Source: Anaeromyces robustus
Taxonomy: Eukaryota; Neocallimastigomycota; Neocallimastigomycetes; Neocallimastigales; Neocallimastigaceae
Direction: 5' to 3'
DNA length: 17,500 nt
Assembly (NCBI GenBank): GCA_002104895.1
Contig: MCFG01000189.1
Coordinates: 15,001-32,500 of the forward strand
A program made the translations under genes and the position numbers. The notes below the pieces were generated by a model, which was given only the letters and a program-made list of their open reading frames with translations, was not told the DNA's origin and made no database searches. Every line of letters begins with the position of its first letter. Within the stretch, counting starts at the first letter, position 1. Shown in pieces: positions 1-10,075 of this stretch.

Positions 1-375
1 ATTTTTTTATCCTTAATTTAAATTTTTATTGTAATTTTTTGTATTTATTTTTATTGCTTTTTTTTTTCTTTCTTTCTTTTTTTTAATTTTTTTATTTTAT
101 ATTTATTTTATTTTATTTTATAAAATAAGTGATAATTTTTTTTTTTTTTAATTTTTTTATTTTATTTTTATTTTATTTTATAAAATAAGTAATAATTTTT
201 TTTTTTTTTTAATTTTTTAATAAAAAAAAAATAATGATTTACGTTGCTTTATATATATTTATTTATTCATACATATAATTAGTATTTATTAATATATTTT
301 TATAATAAATTATCAAAATTCATTATAAAATATTTAAAAAAAAAAAATAATTTTTGTTCTAATAATGCAAATTTC
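1..375. repeat. AT-rich 3' flank of the GH45 gene with a duplicated 60-65 bp T-rich unit
   Basis: No gene is seen here. Copy 1 (about 85-149) and copy 2 (about 150-210) share a T-run, TTTTATTTTATTTTATA and AAAATAAGTRATAA, followed by another T-run; they differ by a short indel. On the minus strand an AATAAA-like hexamer (reverse of 284-289) lies about 90 nt past the stop at 376 and could serve in polyadenylation; that role is an inference only. Confidence 0.55.
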
Positions 376-725
376 TTATTCTGCACATTGAGAATAGCTA
401 TAATTATTATTATTATTATATAATATATAAAAAAGTTGATTTAGAATGATATCATTATTTATAATTAATATTACTTTTTTTTTTTTTTTATAAATATTAT
501 ATAAATATTATATAAATTAAAACTTACTATGGTCCTTGGCTAGTACATTTTCCCTTACAACATTCAGTTGGACCGAAGTAACCTTCACCACCACATTGAT
601 CATATAAAGCTACACAAGTTGGTAATGGGTTGTGACATACTGGGAGAATGGTGAAACCAGCACGTTTTTCCTTAGTTGAGCAAGAATCTGGAATTCCACA
701 CCATTCACCATTTTCAACACCCCAT
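376..725 (-). other. CBM1 module of the GH45 gene, split between exons 7 and 8
   Basis: Exon 7 (725-528) finishes dockerin 3 and encodes most of a fungal-type cellulose-binding module: YDQCGGEGYFGPTECC at 437-452, then KGKCTSQGP. Reading straight on would meet TAG and TAA at once. The TAG overlaps a strong GTAAGT donor (527-522), and a 130-nt intron (527-398) ends in TTATAG. Exon 8 (397-376) then adds YYSQCAE and TAA. GPYYSQC is the standard CBM1 ending, supplying the last disulfide Cys and binding-face aromatics, which strongly supports this join. Position 437 is Tyr where many CBM1 domains have Trp. Confidence 0.87.
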
Positions 726-3054
726 CTAAAGAAAAAATAATTTTAATTTATATAGATATATATATATATTGTATGTATAAAACAAAAAAAAATTAATATA
801 TATTTATAAATTTAAAAAATATATAAAAATTAAACAAATTAATATATAAATAATAAATAAATATATATATATATTTTTCAAATTTATATTCAAAATATTA
901 AATATGCTATATTATATTTAAAATATAGAGATTAATACTACCTTCCAAGAGCATCGGTTTCAACAATATTACATGAATTACAGCATGGATAATCTGGTTC
1001 AGAGAAGCAAGTTTTAGTTGGAGTAACAGCATTAGAACCATTACAGGAAGCTTTAATACCACACCATTTGCCATTTTCAACACCCCAATCACCACTTTCA
1101 TCACTGTAAGAAATATCACAACCTTTACAGCATGGATATTCTGGGTAACCAGCACATTTTGTATCATCACATTCTGAACCACTACATTCTTCTACAATAC
1201 CACACCAATCTCCGTTTTCATATCCCCATTTACCATTTTCATCATTATAAATAGCAGTAGTAGTTTCTTTACAACATTCGTAACCAATACTTTTAGACCA
1301 ACAAGTAGCACCATTAGTTGGTTCTGATTTCTTAGTAGTAGTAGTAGTAGTTTTGGTTTTAGTATTTGGTTCTTCATTTCCTTCATCATCTGGTAAAACA
1401 TATCCGTTATCCTTTAAGAATGGGAAGTTAGTTGGAAGAGTAGTTTTAGCATTAGCATTACCAGCTAATGGATCATTTGGATCTGGAGTACCACACATAC
1501 CTTCACCATCATAACCTCTACATAATATATAAATATATAAATATATATAATTTATAAATATATATTTAGATATTTATTTATTATTATAATTATAATATAT
1601 TATTTATTATTTAGTTAAACTTACGGATCTAAAGCAATACAACCCCATGTTTCATCCTTTAAGGTAGTAATATTCTATTATTTTAATATTATTTTTTTAT
1701 ATTAAAAAAAAAAAAAAAGAAAACATTATAATAATATATATATAATTATATTTATATATGTTAATATTTTTTTAATAAATATTAATAATAAATATATATA
1801 TTAATTTCAAATATAATGTTATTTATTTTATTAAAGAAAATAACATTATTTTATTAAATAAATTAAGTGATATTTCATAATTATATATATATATTATTTT
1901 ATATTATCATATCAATTTTTTTTTTACCTTAGCACCATATTTCCAACCACTCCATTCTCTACATGAAACCATTTGGAAGTATACTTTACCAGTACCTAAA
2001 AGATTACCAGAAGCATCACGTGGGAACCATTCACGGGCTTCACCTTGACCACTAGAAATGTTAATATCAAAGTGATATCTCATACCACGTGGGTTTAAGA
2101 ATTTTTCTTTATTAATTTAATAAATATTATAAAAATTATTTTCAAATAAAAAAATATATATATAAAAATAAGTATTAAATTTATTTATATATATATATAA
2201 TATATATAATTATTTATAATATATACCAGATTCTGGTTGTTCTGGTCCTGGACACCATTCTTTATTATCTGGATATGGACATTGATCAGTAATACGAACA
2301 ACAATTGAACATTTTGGGAATAAAGCTGGATCAGCTTGTCCATCGTAACTACCATAAACCGTCAAGGCATAGCAAAGACCACAAGCTGGACCACCACCTA
2401 AACCACTCCATGAACCATAAGCTGGTTTATATACAAGTTTTTTTTTTTCAATAATAAATGAAAATATAAAAAATATAATATATAATATTATAATAATAAT
2501 AATAATAATAATAATATATATAGATTATAATATATAAAATAATAATATAAAGATATATAATAGGATATATGATATTATAATAATAATGTATAATATATAA
2601 TATAATTATATATATATAAAAAAAAACATTAATATAATATATTAATAATAATAAATTATTAAGTTATAAATTTGTAAATAAATACTAATATTTGATGTAT
2701 TTTTATATTAAAACATACATAAACCACTAATAGCAGCAGTTGGACCGGCAGCATTACCCATAGCACTAACGTTACATGAACCACCACCACCATTTAATTC
2801 ATACTATTATGAAAAATGTATATATATATATAATAATTTATTTTTATTTTTATTATTATTTAATAATTTATTATAATTAGTACCGACATAATTAATTTTA
2901 TATTATTGATTATTATTTTTATTTATTAATATTTTTATTTTTTAATATTTACGTGAGTCATACTGGCTTCACCAGATACAGCCCAATCCCATTCCCAAGC
3001 TTTAACAGCAGAAGCAAGGAGAAGAGTTGCGGAAGATAATTGCAACCAGCGCAT
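376..3054 (-). CDS. Cellulosomal GH45 endoglucanase with three fungal dockerins and a C-terminal CBM1
   Basis: Secreted endo-beta-1,4-glucanase, predicted to cut cellulose or related glucans and dock onto the fungal cellulosome. Exons, 5' to 3' on the minus strand: 3054-2953, 2803-2719, 2421-2227, 2106-1928, 1674-1625, 1517-942, 725-528, 397-376. They total 1407 nt (468 aa plus TAA), with GT-AG borders and frame kept throughout. Residues 1-19 form a signal peptide (MRWLQLSSATLLLASAVKA). Residues about 20-205 are the GH45 domain, with ACGLCYAL (75-82), TDQCP (107-111), NKEWC (115-119), HFDI (139-142) and VSCREWSG (174-181). This pattern resembles subfamily C, known from Phanerochaete Cel45A; N115 and D141 line up with its proposed base and acid, a match made from memory. 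A Thr/Lys linker covers about 250-270, dockerins lie at 274-311, 321-358 and 371-407, and CBM1 at 433-468. The start has A at -3. GH45 and expansin domains share a fold, so an expansin-like role is the main alternative. Confidence 0.88.
942..1517 (-). other. Exon 6 of the GH45 gene: linker plus dockerins 1, 2 and most of 3
   Basis: This 576-nt exon is the largest of the gene. It encodes residues 204-396: the end of the catalytic region, a Thr/Lys linker, and fungal dockerin modules (Pfam CBM_10 type). Each module has a first Cys (C276; C325 with C320 near it; C374), a CC pair (285-286, 333-334, 382-383), a Trp-Gly turn (301, 348, 397) and a W-C-G-I end (308-311, 355-358, 404-407). Dockerins 2 and 3 have one more Cys after the CC pair (337, 386); dockerin 1 has Thr-rich sequence there instead. 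Dockerin 3 is cut by a phase-2 intron directly before its WG motif, while dockerins 1 and 2 are intronless. In this phylum dockerins bind scaffoldin partners to build cellulosomes. Confidence 0.9.
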
Positions 3055-3397
3055 TATTATTTTTCTATTTATTAAAAAATAATATATATTAATAAGTACA
3101 TTTATTTTTTTATTATTTATATATAGTTTTACTTTTCTTAATATGTTAATATTTAGTTTTTTTTTTTTCTTTCTTTCTTTCTTGTAATCTTTTCATTATT
3201 AATTATTAATATATTTTTATTACATTATATATAATTCTACTATACTATAAGAATTTCTTTTTTTTTTTTTTTTGTTTTTTTATTGCTTTAATAATTCATA
3301 TTACAAAAAATTTGTTTTTAGTTACTTTTAACATTTTTGTAAACATTTTATTATATTTTATTTCAATAAAAATCTTTAAAATTGAATAATTTATTAC

Positions 3398-3428
<31 letters not shown>

Positions 3429-3700
3429 TACTGTAGTTATATAATAAATAATGTATAGAAATTTTTGAATTATTTAATTATTTATATATTCTATTTTTTT
3501 TTTATTTTTATTTTTTTTTTTTAATTTTGAAATAAAAAAAAAAAAAAAAAAAAAAGAATTCTTATATTATTCAAAGAATTATTATATTATTCCAATTTCG
3601 ATTTTTAATATTTTGATGACATTTCAAAAAAAAAAAAGATTTATTGAATAAACCTTTTATTACCTTGTATATATAAAAATTATTTATTTAATAAAGAGAG
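3055..3700 (-). promoter_or_regulatory. Probable promoter region of the GH45 gene
   Basis: This region lies directly upstream of the cellulase ATG. Read on the minus strand it contains a GAAAGAAAGAAAG tract (around 3166-3182) and a TATA-like ACTATATATAAATAA (3127-3113) about 60 nt before the ATG. In sequence this AT-rich, TATA-like strings are common by chance, so the TATA call is weak. A 20-bp imperfect direct repeat (AAGAATTCTTATATTATTC and a one-substitution copy) sits at about 3555-3592. Confidence 0.3.
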
Positions 3701-4353
3701 AAATTATTTTACTTTTTATTTTATTTTTAGTTTATTATATCAAATAATAACTTTATTTTATATTTTCAAAAAAGAAAAAAAAAAACTTTTTCCAATTAAT
3801 TTATTTTCTTTTTTTTTAATTTTCTAATTAAAAAAAAACTTTAGAAAAGAAAAAATAAAAAATTGAAAAATAAAAAAAATTTATTATAATATTTATTATT
3901 ATAATATTATTATTATAATTATAATTATAATATTTATTAAATATAATATTTATTAAATATTAATACAAAAATACAAAATAAAATTTATGAATTTATTTAT
4001 TTATTTATTTTTATTATTATTCATTTTTTTTAATCTGCTTACCACACACAATAATAATATTAAAAACTAATTATAATTACAATTTAATTATAATTAACAT
4101 ATATTATTTTATTGTTTTATATATATTACAGTATATTATTTATATTATTTTATGATTAATAATAAATAGTAATTGTTTTTTTTTATATTAAAATGAAAAA
4201 TCAAACTTTATTTTATAATAAAATATTTAAACAAGGATTCAATAAATATAAAAGTAATAACCAATATATTGATATAAATTATAATATATTTTACAAGTTT
4301 AATATATAATATATTGAAGTATTCTAATTAATTATATGTAAAAAAAAAAAATA

Positions 4354-4385
<32 letters not shown>

Positions 4386-4470
4386 ATTAATAAATAAATA
4401 AATAAATAAATAATAAATAAATAAATAATAAATAAATAATAAATAAATAAATAAATAAATAAAATAAATG
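4354..4470. repeat. AAAT tetranucleotide microsatellite
   Basis: Interrupted (AAAT)n/(AATA)n tract of roughly 115 bp. On the minus strand it keeps an open frame made almost only of Phe, Ile, Tyr and Leu, which is a by-product of the repeat and not a gene. Confidence 0.9.
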
Positions 4471-5170
4471 ATAACAATAATTTTTAATATAATAATAACA
4501 ATAATAACAATAATATTTTTTAATTCTATTTTTATCAATAAATGAAAAAAGAATAGAAAAATAATGTAGAAAAAGAGTTTTTTATATTTACACATGATTT
4601 TATTGTAAATAAGAAAGAAATAAAATAATAAAAAGACTAAAAACTCTTTTATTATCGTTTTATTTTGTATTATTCTTAATTTAGCAAATAGTTATGAAAG
4701 AAAAAAACTTGAATTCATAAATGAATAGAAATTGTTTTCACCTATAGACTCTGTTTAAGAAAACTAAAAAAATTTAAAATTAATGAATTGTGTTAATAGT
4801 AATTTAATAAAAATGTAAAAAAAGAAAACTTTTCTTTTTTAAATTATTTTTAAGATATTCAACTATTAAAAGATAAAGTATGTAATAATTAATAAATAAT
4901 AGTTAATAAATAATTAATTCTTATTTAATGATTATTTAACTATAGTTAATAATTAATTAATCATTATTTTTTTCTATTTAAATACACTAACATTTGACGA
5001 TAATTAAACTTATTTTTAGTTTTATAAAAATAAAAAAAAAAAAAAAGTTAGAAAGATTAATTACTCATTTCTTAATTCTTTTCACTTTACTTTGGATATG
5101 AAAAAAAAAAATTACCTAACCTATATGTTTACTTTATATGTTGTTTAATTTTATGATATTAAATCAAAAA

Positions 5171-5392
5171 TATTAATAATTAAGGTTTTAATTTTAATTA
5201 AAATTAATTTTTTTTTGTAAATCGTGATTCTTTATTTTAAAAAAACTTTATTTTATTAAAATTAAGGATGACATTCAAATTTAATTTAATAATGGATAAA
5301 TTAAAAATTAGTATTAAACCTTAAATAATAATAAATTTTGTTTTTTGTATTCTTTTGTTTTACTTTTTTTTTTTAAACCTTAATTAATAATA
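5171..5392. repeat. 18-bp inverted repeats flanking a 186-bp AT-rich core
   Basis: The left arm at 5171-5188 (TATTAATAATTAAGGTTT) matches the reverse complement of 5375-5392 at 17 of 18 positions. Both arms contain AAGG, which is rare in this spacer. A third, partial inverted copy (ATTAAACCTTAA) lies at about 5313-5325. No coding capacity is present. It could be a small non-autonomous inverted-repeat element or chance; flanking A-runs make a target duplication impossible to judge. Confidence 0.35.
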
Positions 5393-5425
5393 AAAAAGAA
5401 AATATTAAAAAAGAAAATATGATTT

Positions 5426-5507
5426 AATAAATAAATAAATAAATAAACAAATAAATAAATAAATAAATAAATATGAATGAATAAATAAATATAATAAATA
5501 AATAATA
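5426..5507. repeat. Second AAAT microsatellite
   Basis: Tract of AAAT units with single-base interruptions (AAAC, GAATG), about 80 bp long. Confidence 0.85.
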
Positions 5508-5868
5508 TGAAAATGAAAATGTATATTTTATTATATTTTATTATTATTACAAAGTTATATATAAAATTTATTATTTATTATTATTAATTATTATTATTAA
5601 TTAATCATTGTATATTAATAATAATAATTATATATTTATTTAATAATTTTTTTATAGATTTTATTTATAATAATTATATTTAAAAAAATTGTTAATTTAC
5701 AAACCTTAAAATATTTAATTATATATTTAAAAAATACATTTGGTCATTTTTTTTATTATTAATTTCAATTGTAAAGTAAAAGTAACCGCAAATTATTTTA
5801 TTATTTTTTAATTATTATGTTTTATTATTTTATTATTATATTTTTTAATTGTTTCGTTTTTTTATTAA

Positions 5869-5901
<33 letters not shown>

Positions 5902-5979
5902 TTATATATATATTAGAATATTATAAAAAATTTTTGTGTAACAATAATTAAAAATTATTTTTTTTTTTTTTAAAAAGAG

Positions 5980-6047
5980 AAGATGAATCAATTCATCTTT
6001 CATCATTCATCTTTCATTATTCATTATTCATTATTCATCATTCATCG
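5980..6047. repeat. Palindrome followed by TTCAT-type repeats
   Basis: 5980-5999 is a perfect 9-bp inverted repeat with a 2-base centre (AAGATGAAT, CA, ATTCATCTT). It runs into short TTCATC/TTCATT/CATCAT repeats up to about 6047. Function unknown. Confidence 0.6.
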
Positions 6048-6624
6048 TTTATTTTACTTTATTTTATGAAACAAACAAACAAACAAATAAACAAAAAAAA
6101 AAAAAAAACTTTTAAAAATTTTTAGTTAGGAATAATTTTTAATTAAAGTTAAATAATTATTATTGGTTAATTAATTTAATTATAAAAGTCAAAACTTTTT
6201 TTTTTTTTTTTATAATGAAAAATCGAATCGAAAAAAATTTGATCTATAATCATTAAATATATATAATAAAAGAAGGATATAATTGTTAATTTTACATAAT
6301 AAAAATATATTTTTATAAATTAGAAAAGAATTTTTTTTTATTTTCATTTTTTATTATTTTACTTTATTTTATTTTAATTTAAATTATTTCATTCAAAAAT
6401 ATTTTAGATATTTATAAATTATTTTTTGTGTAAAATAACAATAATAGAAAATTAAAATATATAAATAATTATTATTATAAAAAATTATAAAAAATTATGT
6501 ATATGATTTAATAGTATATTGAGACAATTGAAATTTTATAATAATAATAAAAAAAAAAGAAAAAAGAAAAAAAGAGATATATTTATATATTTTTATATAT
6601 ATTCAATATTTCTTTTTTTTTTTT

Positions 6625-7264
6625 TTATATTTCTTGATTCAATTTTTTCCAACTAACTATTTGTTTAAATATATATTCTAATACATGTCTTGCATCTTTA
6701 TTTTCTTCTTCTAATTTATCCATTACACCTAATATCTTTCCACATTCCCATATATAATATTCTAAATCTTTATCAGAACCTATAATATTTATAATGAAAT
6801 AATAAAAATTTTTTTTTTATTATTAAATATTTTGAAATTATATTATATATATTGATTTATAATAGAATTTTAATTTCAATAAGTTATATGTATATATATA
6901 TATGTATAATTACATTTATTAGTAAGCTGAGCAAGACGAACTCTTTCACTTGCAAAGTTTTCATCAAGATCAAAAAGATCTAATGCTGGTGGTGGTAAAT
7001 CTTTAAGTACTGGTGCAAATACTGCTGGTTGAAGAGGTGGTAATGGAGTTTCGAACTGAGGTTGAATTAAAGTTAATGGTTCATGTTTAAGATGAATTGT
7101 CTATTTTTTGTAAATTTAAAATAATAATTTAAAAAAATTTTAATAAATTATGATAATTTTTAAATTACTTAACTTTTATTATTTATAGTCATTATAATTA
7201 TAATTATATAATGTTATGATTAAAAAACATCATTTATTATCATTATTATTATTATTATTTCAAA

Positions 7265-7295
<31 letters not shown>

Positions 7296-8951
7296 AAATA
7301 AAATAAAAGTAAACCTACATCATATAGCTTAATAGCTTCAGGTATTAAACTTGTATCTAATTTGAATAACCTTGTATCAAACATAGTGGTAAAATCTTTA
7401 GGTATTTCATCACTTTCCTTTTTTATAATGAATTTTTAATGAAAATATTTTATTATTTATTATTATAATATATATTTATATGGTTTGGTTTATATTTATA
7501 TATCTTTATAAATTATTTTTATATATACTTTTAATTTTATTTAAGAATTTATTATTTTACTTACTTGTAAACATGATTTCAATGTATTAGATAATTGTAT
7601 AGTTTCTGGTAAATAATGATAATCAGCAATCTTTATAAATTAAATTAAATATATATACATATATATTTATTTTATTAAATAGTATTAAAAAAAAAGAAAA
7701 GAAAAAAAAAAACTTATTAATTGATATTTTCTAGTATTAATAAAATAGAAAAAAAAAAAAAAAAAAGAAAAAGAAAAAGAAAAAGAAAAAGAAAAATACA
7801 TCTGGTTCATTAGCATCGATACTGTTTAATTCGATTTTATCTATTAAAAAAATTTAATAATAATAATAATATAAATAATAATTTAAAAGTTAAGGGAAAA
7901 TAATTAAAAACAAAAAGAAAAGTTAATAAAAATTTAAAATTATTTATTAATTATATATATATGTATATTATTAATTTTAGAAATATTAATTTTAGAAAAT
8001 ACCTGTAGTAAGCCATTGAATAATGACATCTAGGAATTTTCCATTTTCTTCTTTATCTATATATTGATCAGAAAACATTAATATAGATCCAACAACAGCA
8101 ACTTTACCATAACCCACCTTTATTTATTTATTTTTTTAAAAAAATAATTATAATAATTAATAATAATTATAATAGAAAATTTTATTAAACGCTATAAAAA
8201 TTTTCCAATTATACTATTTTATATATATATAATATTAAAAATTACAGGATCAACTGAAAAAGCAGCAACTGGTCTATTTAATGGAAAAGAGACATTACCA
8301 GAAGAAAGAATTGGTATAGCTGGTTTTTGAACATTTAAAGTTGCACCATAAGGGTAGACTACTGAAAGATAACTATGTTAAAAATAATAATAATAATAAA
8401 AAAGAATTATAATAAAATTATTGTTGACTTTTAGTATATTATTTTATGATTATTATTAATAATATTATTATTATAATAAATAAAAATAATAGTTTTGTTC
8501 TGGATTGATTAATTAATAATTGTAGTCATAAAATTATTATTATTATGTTTGCAATAATTATTATTAAATTAAAAAAAAATGACTAATATATCTATCTATA
8601 TATCTATCTATCTATCTCTCTATATATTTATATATATATAAATATAAGTTAATTTAATTTTTACTTTGGATTAAAATAATTTGATTCATAATTTACTGAT
8701 TTATTATTTCCATTAGAATTAGGCATATCAATACCAATTAAACCACCACCTCCATTTTCTGAACCTGGCATATTATTTAATGTAGTATTAGAAGAATAAT
8801 AGGATAATGTTCCTATTTTTTTACCAGCAGCTCTATTAATTTCTCTATTTAAAATACCATTTGCAATAAAAACTTCCTTTGGATGATGATATTTATAATA
8901 TACAGTACGAGTAACAGCATCTTTATATTATATATATAGATAGATATATTA

Positions 8952-9009
<58 letters not shown>

Positions 9010-10024
9010 ATTTAATTTAAAAGATAATATTTTCATATAATAATATGCTATTATAAAGAAACTTTTTTTTTTGATAATTATATATTTATTTGTAAAATTT
9101 TATTTTATTTTATTTTATTTTGATTTATTTTATTTTTTTTTTATTTTATTTTGTTTTATTTTATTTTTATATGTTATTTTTATTTATATATAGGCAGGGT
9201 ATGATTAATATATTTTTCAAAAAAAAAAGAGAATAAATGATTACCTAAATTTGTCATGATACCATATTCTTCTAATAAATAATTAAAATTTGTATTATAT
9301 TGATTTTCTCCACCTTCACCAGTCATATAAAATATTGAACCACCATTTTCTATATATGTTTTAAGTGCTGAAAACTTTTTTTTTTTTTTTATTTTTTATT
9401 TTTTTGATTAATATTTATCCAAAGTATATAAAAATATTATCATTATCATAAATGTGTAAAATAATTATTTCCATTAATTATATTTATTATACAAAAAAAA
9501 AAAATGATGATATATATATTATATTATATTATGTAAATAAATAAATAAATAAATAAATAAATATATATATTATATATATATATTAATATTATAAACTATT
9601 ATTTACTTCTGAAGTTGTAAATTTTTCTCTTGGTCCACCAAAAATTAATAATTTGACATCTTGTAATTTTGCTGTATTTAATTCTTCTTTATTTCTAAAT
9701 TAACATATAAAATAATTTTTTTTTATTTTATTTTTCGATTTTTGAAAATCATATATAATGTAAAAATTCATATTGATAAAAAAAATATATATATATATAT
9801 ATATATTTTTTTGATTATAATAAATATATTATTATAAAAAGAGAGATAATATATTTAATAGTTAATATATATGCAAAATAATAATATTTATATATATATG
9901 TATTTATAATTATATTTGTAATAATTATTTAGTTATTTCTATTAATAATAATAACTATTTATGATTGTAAATATAATAATATAATATTAATGACTCATTC
10001 TATAGTTCATAAATATTAGCAAAA

Positions 10025-10075
<51 letters not shown>

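Larger units (their letters stand above)
3701..6624. other. Gene-free AT-rich spacer between IFT52 and the GH45 gene
   Basis: I find no coding exon, tRNA or conserved motif here on either strand. Contents are AAAT microsatellites, long A and T runs, a possible small inverted-repeat element (5171-5392), and a palindrome followed by TTCAT-type repeats (5980-6047). Long frames in this spacer translate only simple repeats. Confidence 0.7.

Noticed and set aside
528-540. TAG at the end of exon 7 as the true stop of the cellulase
   Set aside because: It would leave the CBM1 without its final YYSQC; the TAG overlaps a GTAAGT donor and the missing residues are encoded just downstream.
907-1401. Two Val/Leu-rich minus-strand frames overlapping the dockerin exon
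   Set aside because: They are alternative-frame readings of exon 6; the dockerin frame is unambiguous.
4332-4595. 87-codon minus-strand open frame rich in Phe, Ile, Tyr and Leu
   Set aside because: It is the translation of the AAAT microsatellite; there is no domain, no codon bias and no splice-linked partner.
8360-8375. TTTCAG as the acceptor of IFT52 exon 5
   Set aside because: It looks like a better consensus but shifts frame by 11 nt; ATAG at 8374-8373 keeps VYPYGATL in frame.
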